Positions 33,314-45,392 of a DNA stretch of 64,000 bases are shown here, piece after piece. The notes under the pieces are model-generated. The model made no database searches. It worked only from the letters and a program-made list of their open reading frames with translations, and was not told the DNA's origin. Made by a program: the position numbers and the translations under genes. Position 1 is the first letter of the stretch. Each line of letters opens with the position of its first letter. The stretch covers positions 3,100,001 to 3,164,000 of the forward strand of contig JAHLMK010000001.1 of the NCBI GenBank assembly GCA_019915135.1. Reading direction: 5' to 3'. This DNA comes from Strobilurus pachycystidiatus (Eukaryota > Basidiomycota > Agaricomycetes > Agaricales > Physalacriaceae).

Positions 33314-34579
33314 TCAATGTCCGTTCTGTTGCAATTTGCCATGGCCCGCTTCTGCACGTCCCAAAGCACCACCACCCATTCCACTCATGCCACCCATAGA
33401 CCCACCAGCACCGAGCGCGGTAGCATCTCCTGGAGCACCAACGTAAGCTTCTTGTCCCCATCCCCAACCACCCTCGCGCGTGACAGGCAACTCGGTCGTC
33501 GTAAACTCCTTCTGTAGCCTGTAGTTGAAGAACGCCGACTGAGCTGCAGACGTGATAGGATGACGCATGAAGAGAGATGTAGTGCGTGGCAGGAGTATGT
33601 GGTTGAACCTGAAGTCGAAGATGGCGGCGAAAGTCTGGCGGAACGCTACCAACGCCGTGCAGATACCAATGATGGCTCCGGCGAGGACGTCGTACCAGTG
33701 GTGATCTATTGCAACCATGTCAGCTCTAAGATGCGGTAGATGTGTAGGAGCGACATACATTCATCGATAGTCAATGCTCCAGAGATAAGAGTTGCACCAA
33801 GGATGGGACTAAACATCAGGATCATTTTCCAGTACGCTGGATTGTGGGCGCTCATGACTTTGAGCTGCGCGTTGAAATACAACGCAAGGAAGAACAGCCC
33901 CGCCCAGCCAGCGGTAGAGTGACCAGATGGGAACGACTCCAACGAGTCGTCGATTTCATCTTTGTCGCCTGTGCAGATTGAACGATCATACATTATATGG
34001 CCGAAGCCAACGCCGGACATGGTGCCAGGCGCGATGTTGGGTTTGCAGACAGCCAAGAAGTGGGGACGAAGCCCGCCAATTAGCCACTTCAGCCAAACCT
34101 TCGCAGATATTAGCGTCGTTGAACGAAGAGTGCATACTATGGAATCGAAGTACCTGGAAGACAGCGGCCGTTATGAGACTCTTGAGGATGCCCATTGTTG
34201 AGGTGAGCCAATCGTCCACGCTCCGGCGGCGTATCTGGAAGAGGGAAATGAAGAAGAAGGGCACGAAGAACGCGATAAGAGCAGCAGCCCATATGGGAAT
34301 GATTTCTTTCCGCATAGGATACGCGAACTGGGGATATACAACCTCGCCATCTGAGAAGTAGACAGGGAAGGACCTGCTTGGAGCAGGAGCTAGGAGAAGA
34401 ATGACTTAAAACCCGTAAAAGAAGGACTGTAAACGCGGACACTCACGAGCTTCGTAGATACCAAGTCCCAGAGCCCCCATGAGAGCCATGGTTATGAGGT
34501 CAAAGGCATGAAGACGAAGCCAAAGGCCAAAGCGGAATTTGGAGGCGGCTGCTGGGCGATATGTCTCCGCGTTTGCCAT
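33314..34579 (-). CDS. PAP2-family lipid phosphate phosphatase (DPP1/LPP type), 366 aa
   Basis: Four exons (34579-34447, 34389-34154, 34098-33759, 33705-33314) give 366 residues. All three motifs of the PAP2 superfamily are present: KWLIGGLRP (KX6RP), FPSGHST (PSGH), and DEYHHWYDVLAG (motif 3 with the His and Asp). Hydrophobic segments lie before, between and after them (AFDLITMALMGALGLGIY, IIPIWAAALIAFFVPFFFIS, GWAGLFFLALYF, MILMFSPILGATLISG, AGAIIGICTALVAF), giving about six spans as in yeast Dpp1. Members dephosphorylate diacylglycerol pyrophosphate and phosphatidate at endomembranes. The C-terminal ~50 residues are Gly-rich and probably cytosolic. Confidence 0.9.
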
Positions 34580-34727
34580 GTCGTGGGGCTGGCAGAGTGG
34601 TCTGTCTGAGGAAGCAGAGGAAAATTTGGAGTTTATATATAGTCTGAGGCGCCAGCAGTATGACGTCGAGCGCGTCACTGAACCACACAGTTCGGAACCC
34701 ACTTTACGTGCCAAATGATCCAACAAA

Positions 34728-35024
34728 TCAATGCCTTTTCCCGCCAGAAGGTGTAGGCGGCGTGATGCCCACTATGACTCCACCAAACACCCGTGGGCGC
34801 GATGGAGAGAGGGTGAAACTCGCGGCGGTCGACACGCGCCTCTCCTCAGGGTCGTGAGAGGTTTGACTTTCGCGAACAGCGAGGCGACTGAAAACAATCA
34901 CGGCGAGGACAATGGTGAGAACAAATGCGCCGAGGGCAATTGCGACAATTATAACTAGAAAAGACGCGTTATTGGATGCCTGTCTATTCAGGGACACGCG
35001 TTTACCAGGAGACAAGCGGGACAT
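34728..35024 (-). CDS. Small single-pass membrane protein ORF, 98 aa
   Basis: An intact ATG-initiated frame encodes a basic N-terminus (MSRLSPGKRVSLNRQAS), one strong hydrophobic span of about 24 residues (FLVIIVAIALGAFVLTIVLA and beyond) and a polar Ser/Pro-rich tail. The base composition and membrane span make it more than a random ORF, but I recognise no family and cannot rule out additional exons. It lies about 150 bp upstream of the PAP2 start, on the same strand. Confidence 0.4.
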   Translation of the reverse strand: MSRLSPGKRVSLNRQASNNASFLVIIVAIALGAFVLTIVLAVIVFSRLAVRESQTSHDPEERRVSTAASFTLSPSRPRVFGGVIVGITPPTPSGGKRH

Positions 35025-35607
35025 TGACCAATGTACACTGCAGAGTGTTGGGGGAGAGAAAGAAAGAGGGAAGACTTCGAGAGCTGTCGTCTAGCTCAAT
35101 TCGAAGCAGCCTTGTTCGGAGTTTGCCAACGTATCGTCAATTAATCGGGCGTACTATTACTGTACACCAGCATTGACTCCGCTTCAAGTTCGCTTCGTGA
35201 ACTTGGCAGGCATGGCGGGTGTGAGTCAACAGATAACTCTACAGTTTCTACAGTGCAATAATTCTCAGGAAACAAACTACATGAAAGCTTCTGGGACGAT
35301 CATGCCGGTGAAGAACGAGTTAAGTCTACAGTTCATAGTGACGACGACGGGTTTGAAAGATACAGCCGCTTCAGAGTCGGACGAAGACGATAAAACGGTC
35401 CGACGAACGTGAAACTACGAACGACGGTCAGAGCGGTCAGAGACTCGTTGTGCTATCAACGTAACACGCACAAGGTGCCACGACACAATCATGGTACATA
35501 TTCATTCGAAGAAACCGGTCGTACCGAGGTATCAAGCACACTGAGATATTGAAAAAGAACTCTTTCGTATTGGCGTCCCAAAGGTTCAGTTTAGAGAGAA
35601 TTCCGAG
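35025..35607. other. Intergenic stretch
   Basis: No gene is supported. A + strand ORF at 35,173-35,412 lacks protein-like composition or splice support. The region is probably the promoter of the small membrane ORF plus the 3' flank of the DUF6535-like gene. Confidence 0.4.
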
Positions 35608-38600
35608 TCACTGATGTGACGGTTCTGCGAGTGCACCCTCAGCCGAGTTTTGTTCTTGACCCGTACCATTAATGCCGTCCTGGGATGGTGGCTCGAGGTG
35701 AAACTGGCTGTACAGCTCGCGTAGTTGGAGCTTCTGAAGATCGAGGTGCAGCTGCAGCTGCTGGATCTGAAGCTGCGCCCCTGACGCCGCTGTCGGAGAT
35801 GGAGGTGTGGCTGAGGGTTCCAGCTGTAGCTGTTGGTACAAATGCCGCAGCTGAACCTCCTGGACGTGCTGAAACCTCTGCAGAAGATTCAACTGCCCAG
35901 CTAGAGATGGAGATGGAGATGTGTCCTCCACCGCTGGACCTGCTTCCTCCTCTTTCGCTGCATCCACACCCTCCGCCTCTGGATCCACATCACCGAGAGC
36001 TGCTTCACCTGCTGCTGGATCTTGATTTGCTACTTTCGGGTACGTCAGTTATATATGCCACGCTAAGTAGCAAAATATACGTACATTCTTCAAAGTCTTG
36101 AGTGCCCTTCTTTGCAATTTCTTCGATATGTTCCGCGAACTCTTCTACCAGCGTAATCCCGTCACTGCCAGGATCACCGGCATACTCTGGTCGCAGGCAA
36201 TGACGAGCGAGCGCGACAAGTTTGCGAGTCGCATTGGCGGCTAGGAAGGGGGGAGCTCGACCGGTGCCAGAATATGTTTCGTGGTATTCGCCTAATAGCC
36301 GCGAAGCTTCTCGAAACTTGGTCAGGAATCTTTCCGGCTCGTCTGGGGGTATACAACGTTCCAAAGCGCTCGTGAGCGTGATCGCAAGATTGGTCGAAAT
36401 AGTCGTCGAGTCCCCGAATTTTTGCGAATAATGGCATAATACTTCGGCTCCTTGGCTGAGAGTCCTTTTGAGTTCCTTTCCATTCTCCTGGTTACCGCCT
36501 TGATCTAAAAGAGAGACACTGTAATTGCAGATTCTCCAGAAGAGCTGGGCAAAGTCGCGCTTGGATGAGACATGTGTAATGTCCTCTAGGTGCATGTATT
36601 TGTACAGCCCATCTGAAATGGCAATGAGTGTCAGCCTATCGTTGGCATCGCTAGGCACGGAGATGATTGCAGCCCGGTCTGCCATCACCGCTATGCAGCC
36701 CGTGTAGAAGGATGGTACCTGATACGTGTTCTGTAAAAACTGAGTTAGCTGAAGGAGATGTTTCAACGTCCACGACTTCATGGGAATGTCCCGCAGTCGA
36801 CCAAACATATTTGACAAGACTACAGGAGTGTAGTCGACAGTCAAGTTTGAGACATTGAGAGGTGGGGTCTCCATGATAGCGGACACGGCACGAATGACGG
36901 TCTCCACTTCGGTACCCGAAACTACGTCGAGGGATATAGTGTGGATGTGAGAAGTTTGGGGCGCAGCGGGTGCTGGCGCTTGGACGGCCACGACCACCTC
37001 TTCCTCCGCCATCATAGCATTGAGGATGGCTATACAACGATCTCGAAGAAGCACATGCGGTGGATGATCACTTTGCGCTGCTTGGTAAAGGAGGGATTTG
37101 GCAGTGTTGATTATAACAACGCGCAGAAACCAAGATCTCCTTTCCATTCGAGGATATATGAAAGCAATAACCTCAAGAAATAGGGACATGGCTGTGGCGG
37201 GCTCGGAATCGAAGTTTCCTGCCAGGAGCATAAACTCCAGGAACTCGCCTGCTGTGGGAATCTTTTCCTCTCGAATATAGTCACTGTATTTCATGATCGA
37301 TGCTTTAAGAATGTTGGCCTGGGATGTTGGATCTGGTTCCCAACCAATAAGGTGCTCCATGTTGAGATCGGGCTGTTCCATGTCCATGTTTATTACAGCG
37401 GGACGTTGCTGTGCACCGTCTCCGGCGGCGAGCTGTTGCTGTCCCCTTGCCCGCCTTCGTGCTACTCGTGAAAAAACGACTAAGCAGCACTGCAGCAAGG
37501 AGTTGGCGTGTCTCTGCATCCTCTCGGACAATTTCTTCGTGGGGATACGCCTGAATTGTCGGTCAATCGTGTCTGAAAGCGCGCGAAGCTGGTCTAGATC
37601 ATCAACGTCCAAGCCTTTCCAATCTGTATCCTGAATCAACAGAAGCGGAGAAAGAGCAGTGTCGAGTATGCGGATGTCGCTGGAGGTGGATGCTAACCAG
37701 ACCATGCTTTGCAGCAACAACGAGGTTTTTCTTCTGTCGACAGTGTCACGCTCATAGCGTTCTGGGTCGATGTATCGAAGAGAAGGTCCTGAGCCCCGAC
37801 TAGGATCGTCTTGGATGGGCGCGACCAATTTCATCCTCCAGCCAACCCAAAACAGAACCGAGATCGCCCAACTGGGCAGCGGAGACCAGCCGTCGCTGAA
37901 GAGTGGCCAAAAAAAGGGCAAAATGTACGCAATCACGAAGAAACAGGTGAATATGCATGTAAGGAGCGCGACCTTCCAGTCCACCTGTTTCCACAGAAAG
38001 ACGACCAAGCCCATGGCAAAAAGTATCAGTGATAAATGCAAAAGGGTAGAGGTCAATTCCATCGCCTTAGGGATTTGCAATCGATTAACAATCCCGTATC
38101 TGAGCTGACGACGCAGGGCACGTTCGGACGGCGACCCCCCATGCCGTTTATAGGCATAGTCGTTCATGGCCTCCTTCAGCAGAAGGGCAAGCAGAGACGC
38201 GCCCAGGGTGCAAGCCAACGCTGCAAACCAGGAACAGTTGATCCAGATCATCAACGACGACCTCTGGAAAGTGTGTTGAGGTAGGTCAGATTCCTGGGGA
38301 GGAATGCCGCGCGAGATATCGAGCAACAGAGCGATGATTGTATCGTTGGGATCGGGCTGAAGCATAGAATAGACTTCGATGATGAAAGCTGTCAGCACAG
38401 CAGAGAACAAGCCCGACTAGATCCCAGGTTCAGAACGATGATGCAAATACAGGAGTCAGAAATACTCACAAATGTGAGAAGAGCATCGAGGTTCTTCGCG
38501 CTCCGCTCAGCCCAATCCTGGTCGTCGGTCTTCGCTGTATCGACATAAGCCTTCCACAGCGGATCTCCATTGCGAATGCCAGCTCCTAGAGCAGAGTCTT

Positions 38601-38898
38601 GATAGGACTCTACCGATAAGTTGATATTGTTACAAAAGAACGTGACATGGATTGTAAAACTCTTCACCTGACTGTCCAGGAGGTTGACCTTGGTGAAGAG
38701 CTACACACGGGCAGACTGGAGCAGTATCAACAGGTCTGGACATGGAAGGCTTCGTTCACTGTGAGCGCGAAGGATCAAGGGCAGAGGTACTGAAGACCAA
38801 CCGACGGACTGCGTTGCGGCGCTAAGAGTATTACGGATACTTACGGTAGAGTTCACGGGCCACGCATGGAGCTCGGAATTCATGTCACCGGTTGACAT
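35608..38898 (-). CDS. DUF6535-like multi-pass membrane protein, about 1002 aa
   Basis: Exons 38898-38845, 38667-38470, 38416-36085 and 36032-35608 join in frame; the first junction is the least certain. The N-terminal motif (GDPLWKAYVDTAKTDDQDWA, then LDALLTFSGLFSAVLTAFII) with four hydrophobic spans up to residue ~250 matches the DUF6535 region of agaricomycete proteins. The long middle part is alpha-helical and lacks known domains. The last exon encodes an acidic linker and a Leu/Gln-rich helical tail with a repeated unit (QLRHLYQQLQLEP and QLRELYSQFHLEP). Retention of the last intron would end the protein early with a Ser-rich tail. The family is expanded in mushrooms and its role is unknown. 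Confidence 0.75.
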
Positions 38899-39683
38899 TC
38901 AGCTTGGCTGGAAATCGTAACACTGATCCAGTCATCAGCGCTTAGACACAACAGAGAGGTATTCAGATTTCTGTACCTCATACCAGAACACGGACAGACC
39001 ACGCCGCAAAGTGTCTGAGTCCCCACGCAGACACGATACTGAAGAAGTTTGGGCTTGATATTCACAACAGGTTGCGCGCGAGACTGATAGTCGGTTTGGT
39101 CTACGCATTACTACCGCATTTGGCCTCAATGAATGTCGCCATTGATACAAGTAGCTAGACGCTGAGAAAAAAGACTCGACCCTGCATATGATTGAGAAGT
39201 TAGCGTTTAGCTAAAGTGGACGCGAACGTATGCCGAAGATGCCCGGAAATTGTTCATGTATCTACACCGAGATACTCTGTGCCCAGAGATTGGACGTCTC
39301 TTCAACTGTCGACGTCAGACGACGGAAGACTGGTTGGTTAGATTCCAATGTGACTACACCAATGGAATGTAAGTATTGGGTTCTCGTCATGATGAGATAC
39401 GAGACACTCACACAGTATGCGAGTATACGATATGAATGCATTGTTCTGACGCCACAGAATGGCACTCCAGTAGAGCGGCCAGAGTCTTCACAAGAAGAAA
39501 GTAAGACAGTCGGTTTTGGGCGAACAATGAGAGATGGTGGTGGCTGTGCCTTTGTATAGGCCTCTTTGGGCCGCCGCCGTCACGCTGGTTCACTGGTCTT
39601 GCTTGTCTTGCAACGCCCACCTTTGCTTTTGTCCCTCATTATCCCTCACTCTCTGCCACCCTTTCACCAGTGAAATCGGCGTC
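38899..39683. other. Divergent intergenic region
   Basis: No gene is supported. Short ORFs at 38,880-39,150 (-) and 39,230-39,559 (+) lack recognisable content. It probably holds the promoters of the DUF6535-like gene (-) and the nuclear protein gene (+). Confidence 0.4.
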
Positions 39684-40707
39684 ATGCTTGACTCGTCGCC
39701 GGTCGCGCTGCCTCGCGCGTTACCCCTGCCAAACCCAATGAAACGCTCGTCGTCCACCGCCTCTCTGCCAACCCCACCGCGTACTCAGCGCACAAGGAGA
39801 ATCCGCAACACTGCGCCAGCACGGGGAAGCGCATCAGAAGAAGCCACCAACAGTGACGATGAGCGTGTCACGAACAAGCGGCGTCGTCTGGACCAAGTGG
39901 AGGAAGACGAAGAGGACTTTGACGATGAAGACGCTTTCTGGACCGGGAAAAAGTCCGCCAAACCTGCGTCGCTCAAGGACGACAGCAAAGTCAGTGTCTT
40001 CATGGATCGGCAGTCCCTGTCACCCCCGGGATCGCCTATCCCTTTACTTGAGCGCCGCCGACAGCGCGCCCAGTCGACGACGTCGTCCCTTGCATCTCCC
40101 CCGCCCTCTTTTCGCGGGCCGAAAGGAGCCAAGGCCAAGTCAGTCACTGTCAAGTTCTCTACTCCCACCCGCACGGAGCTGCCCAGCACCCCCAAAGCGA
40201 AGTTCCCGCCGCCCATCAGAGATTCGCCCAACAATCCTTTCCTCGACTCGCCCGACGCTTCTGACGCCGAGGAAGACGAAGAGTCGGCGAAAGCGGCGTC
40301 TATCTCTGCTCACAACACGGAAAAGCCTACTGTTGCTTTCGTTTTGTAAGTCGAGATTTCCTTTTGGAGACGTTTGGGCTTTGCTAACGCGTCGTTCCAG
40401 CCGCGGTGTTCGCAAGGAGTTTCCCAACCCGTACTATGACCCCGTGAAGCAGGGCCCCGTTTCTCCTCCACCCAACTCTCTTTTACCACCTGATCACATC
40501 GACTTCTCGCCCGACACGAGGTGCCCACCCAAAGTTCTCTTCCCTAAGGCCAAAAAGGCCAAAGCTGAGCCTAAGGATGCTCCGTCCAAAGCTGCTATGT
40601 CCACCTCTCAACTGTTGGCAGACGACAGTGACGACGAGAGCGACGCTGAGGACGAAGTCGTTGAATTCAAGCCTACTAAGCTGTTCTCCGCACAGCTTGC
40701 GAAGTAG
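39684..40707 (+). CDS. Ser/Pro-rich, probably nuclear hypothetical protein, 322 aa
   Basis: Two exons (39684-40345, 40401-40707) with a 55-nt intron join at VAFVF/RGVRKEF. The ATG at 39684 (MLDSSPVALPR) is chosen because sequence upstream in the same frame looks like 5' leader; MKRSSSTASLP at 39738 is an alternative. The protein is rich in Ser, Pro, Lys and acidic runs, with many SP/TP sites and basic patches (NKRRRLDQ, ERRRQRAQ) that would suit a CDK-regulated nuclear protein. One compact motif stands out, PTVAFVFRGVRKEFPNPYYD, which looks conserved. I do not know the family. Confidence 0.65.
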
Positions 40708-40995
40708 CAGCTTCCCTCCATCATTCTCATCCTACCTTCCTTGTTTTGTCCGCGTCATCGTTGTTGTGAGTCAATTCATCATCTCCAGATATTGATTTTC
40801 TGAATATTATCAAAGGTTACTTCCTCCCCCCCTTTCTTGTGTATAGTTTTGCGTTACCTCTTGTTCCCTGTCAACCACCACAATTATCTCCAGATCATCT
40901 CACCCACCTATTTACACTGTACATGCCTTGCAACGTTTTCAATAAATAGCTTATGCTTCAATATGAGATGGGTCAATCTCCCCTGAAACACATGG

Positions 40996-41651
40996 TCAAT
41001 CCTCTACAATGGTAATCTTTGCGCCCTCTACAATCCCAACTGCTATAGCTTCCTCCTGCCTCTGAGTTGTTGTGGGTTCTGTTGGCACTGCGAAGGTTTC
41101 GCCCTCGTCAGTGTCGCTATCGCCACCTGGGCGACGGGACTGAAGGGCTTCGCCGTTGACAAGCCGGCGCTTCTTCAATGGGGTGTCGTCGTCGGTCTGA
41201 CCATTCGAAGGACCTGTAAGACCTTTTGCGCGTTCCTTTCGCTTCAGCCGTTTATTGCGGTTCTTGGCCGTCTTCGACTCCGCACTCGCAGCCGCTTCTT
41301 GTTTCCTGCGTTCAAACTCTTTCTCCTCAATCTCCTGTACGTTTTGTCAGTAGCTTTCAAAAGGCCATGATATGGGAGGCGCACCTTGCGTGACTGCTCC
41401 GCCAGTATAGCCAAGCGCTCGTACTCTCTCCGCCTTCCGGCCTTGTAGACATGAAATTCCCCACTGCCCGCACCGGCGGTTGAGCCCTGCACATTCTTCA
41501 TCATTTCGCGGGGCGGCCGTATGGTTTTCTCTTGGGGCGGCGGCGGGACATATACAGGCTTTGAAGGGTCCTTCAAGAGCCAGTCCAACTGCTGGCGCTG
41601 CTTTTCGACAGCGGTGAGCGCATAGCGTTGTGTATTCGCTGGCGTGCTCAT
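40996..41651 (-). CDS. PRKRIP1-like spliceosomal protein (DUF1168), 201 aa
   Basis: Two exons (41651-41385, 41334-40996) give 201 residues. The N-terminus RYALTAVEKQRQQLDWLLKD, followed by PSKPVYVPPPP and a motif near GSGEFHVYKAGRRREYERL, is the diagnostic part of the DUF1168/PRKRIP1 family. It continues as a long Lys/Arg/Glu-rich helix (EIEEKEFERRKQE, KNRNKRLKRKERA) and an acidic tail. In metazoan and fungal spliceosomes PRKRIP1 is a step-two (C*) factor. It shares a 172-bp divergent promoter with the TMEM170-like gene. Confidence 0.85.
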
Positions 41652-41823
41652 TGTAAGTATGCCTGATCTGCAAGCTAACAACCCACAGAGCGTTCCAAGA
41701 AGCGGTGGACCGTGGTGGATGTAAATGGGTAAGTATGGCCGGGCCGAGGTCAGTCAGTGATGGCCGCAAAGGCGTCGTCACGGTCGTGAATTAGTCGTGA
41801 ATGCTCCTTTCTCAGGCGCCGCC
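41652..41823. promoter_or_regulatory. Divergent promoter PRKRIP1 / TMEM170-like
   Basis: 172 bp separate the start codons of a splicing factor and a membrane protein gene transcribed in opposite directions. No TATA box is evident. Confidence 0.55.
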
Positions 41824-42439
41824 ATGGACTCATCATCCCCTGGCTGGCCCTCTCTCTACAGTCCTGGCGTCGAGCTCATCGGTATCGAACACCGCCCGGC
41901 AGAACAGCCCCGAGGCGTCTACCTCCATCACTACAACCAAATCTTCAGCTTCACGCTCTACTGGACGATTGTCTTGTACACGCCAGTTTATCTCTTATGT
42001 GCCGCCGTTGCGTTCTGTAATATCACATTTCCGGGACGGAAAACGAAGAAGTACGGGGACTGGTGGGAGATGCAGCTATTGAAGAACACCCAGCCATTGA
42101 AGAAGACAAACGAGCGTCGTTCTAGGGTCACCTTTGCCTTGCTGGCCGTGTTTATCTTTATGGCGATGTCTGTCCTTGGAGCCCTGCTGGGCTCTACTAT
42201 AACCGCTGCTATGATCCTGGCTCTCTGGCGATCAGGAAATTACCCAGTGTCAACGTGAGGCACAATCGAGGTCATGATGTTCTGCTTTACTGACTGCTTC
42301 CTCTAGCTGGATACCCTTTCTTGGGGCTCTTTTGCAAGTGACAATCGGAATCATGAAGTAAGTTGACTTTTTAGTCCATGAGTATGTGCATTTACGTCTC
42401 CTGTGCAGTGTATATCCCTCTGTAATCAATATAATATAA
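41824..42439 (+). CDS. TMEM170-like membrane protein, 170 aa
   Basis: Three exons (41824-42254, 42307-42357, 42409-42439) give 170 residues. Three hydrophobic spans are visible (FTLYWTIVLYTPVYLLCAAV, FALLAVFIFMAMSVLGALLG, WIPFLGALLQVTIGIM), along with a basic loop between spans one and two. The pattern of an FxFTLYWT..LYTP first helix and a terminal W(I/V)PF.WAL helix fits TMEM170-family proteins, which in animals shape ER sheets and the nuclear envelope. The very short last exon was placed by frame. Confidence 0.65.
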
Positions 42440-42785
42440 TTGAGATGTCTAGCCCATACGAGAGGTCCTTCATGAGGCCGACGACCATTCCTCTATCCCC
42501 TTTGTCAACCCCTTATCACGCTTACTCGCGTCACAAGGCCTTTGTACATCGGGCCCTCCAGTGTACCAAAGTCTCTTTGTTGTCCGTATTAGGTATAAAG
42601 TAGGTGGCCCATTTCTCGATTCTGTACAGGTTCCTATTTATCGCTCCTCCTCTCACTCCTCCACACTTGTGCGCGCTACACACTTAATCCTGGCTGCTAT
42701 ACCCTAACAACACCACAGATCTATCAAGTCTATTATCATATCCGTCGCCCCGTTCATTCACCACTCCATTCTTTCTGGTTAATCA

Positions 42786-43358
42786 ATGGAATCCCATACC
42801 GACGAGGCTACTCCTCTCGCGGCGAGCTCCGCGAACTATGGCAGCATCGGCAAGCAGCTGCAACGCATCCGCCCCAAGCTCGTCATCAAAGTCCCTTCCC
42901 CTCCCAGACGTCGCTCCAAGAGCATTCGCCACCCCAAAACTCCCCGCAAAGTCGCGTCCATCTTCCACGGACCCGTCGAGGGCTTCCGCCGCATGACCTC
43001 CGTCGTACTCTCAGTCCCTCATCCCAAGGGCAAGGTCAAATTCGGTACCTTCAAGACCATCCACTCCACCACTCCCATACAATTCGACTTTCCTGCAGAG
43101 CATACTTCTGTCTCTTCCCAGGAGGACCTTGATTCCGACAATATCAGCGTCGCATCGGCCCCCCTCCAGTACTACGACAATCCATTCGCCACTCCTCCCA
43201 AGAGTGCTGCCCGGCTTGCGTTGGCGGCTATGAGTGACGATGATGGAGATGTCGTTATGGATTGGAGTCCCACTAGCTCTATGAGACGCAGGCGCAGTCA
43301 GAAGAAAGCCCTTCAATTGTTGGGCAATGATGCGGTGAGCGATGTGGCCAAGATGTGA
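42786..43358 (+). CDS. Hypothetical basic, Ser/Pro-rich protein, 190 aa
   Basis: A single uninterrupted ATG frame starts MESHTDEATPLAASSANYGS. It has a central basic region (PSPPRRRSKSIRHPKTPRK, then VEGFRRMTSVV) and an acidic/Ser-rich C-terminal half (DGDVVMDWSPTSSMRRRRSQ). It is probably intrinsically disordered, with several SP/TP phosphosites. I recognise no domain. CDS status is supported by length, codon-like composition and the leader sequence upstream. Confidence 0.55.
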   Translation: MESHTDEATPLAASSANYGSIGKQLQRIRPKLVIKVPSPPRRRSKSIRHPKTPRKVASIFHGPVEGFRRMTSVVLSVPHPKGKVKFGTFKTIHSTTPIQFDFPAEHTSVSSQEDLDSDNISVASAPLQYYDNPFATPPKSAARLALAAMSDDDGDVVMDWSPTSSMRRRRSQKKALQLLGNDAVSDVAKM

Positions 43359-43731
43359 GGAGATTTGGACAAATTCACGAAAGGTAGACGATAATGTCAT
43401 GGACAGGAAACATATCATGTTCTGTAACAGTATGTACCTTGATCACTGCCTGCATAGTACATACACATACATACACATCAACACCTTGTAGCTTTCAATG
43501 TACACCTTTGACACCAAAATAGATTTTGGTGTAGGATCAACTGCGACGCGACTAAGACCTACATACACTGAGACGGAGCGAATGATGGCGGCGAAGCGCT
43601 CAGGTCTACATAGAGTCTAGAATATCTCCGATCGCGTGTCTATCTACCTTATCAAAAAGTATCAATGTGCTTCGTTCCTGTCGTTCCCCGACCACGCACT
43701 GCCTTTTGCCTCCTGCCTTGACGACAAAATC
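43359..43731. other. Intergenic region with a small hairpin
   Basis: It contains an ACATACAC microsatellite at about 43,458 and a hairpin at 43,511-43,532 (ACACCAAAA, 4-nt loop, TTTTGGTGT). No gene is seen. Confidence 0.45.
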
Positions 43732-45147
43732 ATGTACTCCCTGCGGTTTTCTGTGCTTTCTCGTCAGGTGGCGGCGAGTAACTGTCGACTCCGACGCGGC
43801 TTGGCCACTGTGGTCAACACCCGGGACTTCAAGATTCCTGTCATAGACTTCGCAAAGTACCGGGCGGCGTCTTCTGAACAGGAGAAACAGGATACGGCGC
43901 ACTCCATTGTCGAGGCATTCAAGGAGAGCGGGTTCATCTACGTCGATAAACACGGCATACCTCTCGGTGGGTGCATATTTATCTAGCAGATGATGTGCTA
44001 ATGATTATCTTGTATTGGCCGCTACAGACAAGGTGGCGCATACCTTTAAGAAGGTACGTTACGCGTTGGAGTTCATGTCTGTTTGGAGATCTAATCCTTC
44101 ATGCGATACTTACAGAGCGCGGAATTTTTCAGACTGCCCGCTGAGGTGAAGGTACGACCCTGCAGCGTCTCGCTTGGCACTGGAGATAAAAGTCAATGCA
44201 GGACAGACTTGCATGGGAGGATCCACGGTCGAACCGAGGATATGTTCAGATTGGACGCGAACGCGTGACGCAGGCTGTCGATGCGTCCGAAATCGCCTCG
44301 TTGAGAGCAAAGGCCCCAGACTACAAGGAGTCGATGGAGATTGGCCGTGACTGGGATTCAGAGTGGAAGAACATGTGGCCAGGAAATGATGTCGCGCCTG
44401 GTTTCAAGAGCACGATGCTGGATTTCTACGCGGTGTGTACCACAAATCTTTGAACCTCAAAAGTGAACTGACTCTCAAGGTATAGACTTGCCATAACTTG
44501 CACGTCGAATTGATGCGCTCTATTGCACTGGGACTCGATCTCAAGGAGAATTTCTTCGACGACAAGATCGACAAGCAGTGTCACAATCTCCGCTTGTTGT
44601 CGTACCCTCCCATTCAACGCAAGAAGCTCGACGGTGATGGCCAAGCTCGTGCAGGAGCACATAGCGGTAGGTCCATCTACGGCCGTGTACTTTGCATCTT
44701 TTGACACTGTCCGTAATCCAGACTATGGCACTTTGACTCTTCTGTTCCAAGACCAGGTCGGTGGTCTGGAAGTCCAGGATCCTCATACCGGAATCTTCCA
44801 CCCTGCGACACCTATTGTAGGTGCTTTCTATGTATGGTCACCCCATGCCTGCTCACGCACGATCATGCTACTAGCCTGGAACTATTGTAATCAACGTCGG
44901 TGACCTCTTGTCCCGCTGGAGTAACGACGTCCTACGTTCCACCCTCCACCGTGTCGTCAACCCTCCTGCAAAAGCAGTGAGCGAGACGGAAGAGATAACC
45001 CCCGGCCGTCAGTCGATTGCGTTCTTCTCCAATCCCAACTTTGACGCTGAGATCGCATGCCTTCCGAACTGCGGCGATGTGGCAAAATATCCTCCAGTGC
45101 AGACGGAGGCGTATATCGTTGGAAGATTGGCGGCTACCTATATGTAG
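43732..45147 (+). CDS. 2-oxoglutarate/Fe(II) oxygenase of the isopenicillin-N-synthase-like family, 358 aa
   Basis: Seven exons (43732-43966, 44028-44053, 44116-44151, 44202-44432, 44486-44666, 44722-44816, 44875-45147) give 358 residues. The N-terminal DIOX_N-like part reads FKIPVIDFAKYR, ESGFIYVDKHGI, EFFRLPAEVKDRL. The double-stranded beta-helix core has the iron triad: HxD in AHSDYGTLT and the distal His in STLHRVVNPP. The 2OG-binding RxS follows in GRQSIAFF. The first ~25 residues are Arg/Ser-rich with no acids (MYSLRFSVLSRQVAASNCRL), compatible with a mitochondrial presequence. The substrate cannot be predicted. Confidence 0.88.
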
Positions 45148-45392
45148 GATTCTTCGATTAGTACGTTGAGCATGTCATATCGAAGCGTGCTTTATGATTC
45201 GTGGTCTCACAAAGCAATATCTTCCGCTAAGGCTTTGGCTTTACTCAGACGTCCTGTCAATCCAGATCAGGGAGGTTCAGTGTACACAAGATGAGAACAT
45301 ATTATGCGCAGTGCAATACAGAGAAAGAATAAGATATATAACAAGAGGGAACCTAACCGACCGGAGAGAAGCAGAAAGAAGAGTGGCCCGGT

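Noticed and set aside
35173..35412. 79-codon plus-strand ORF
   Set aside because: No recognisable motif, and it lies in a promoter/3'-flank interval; composition is not clearly coding.
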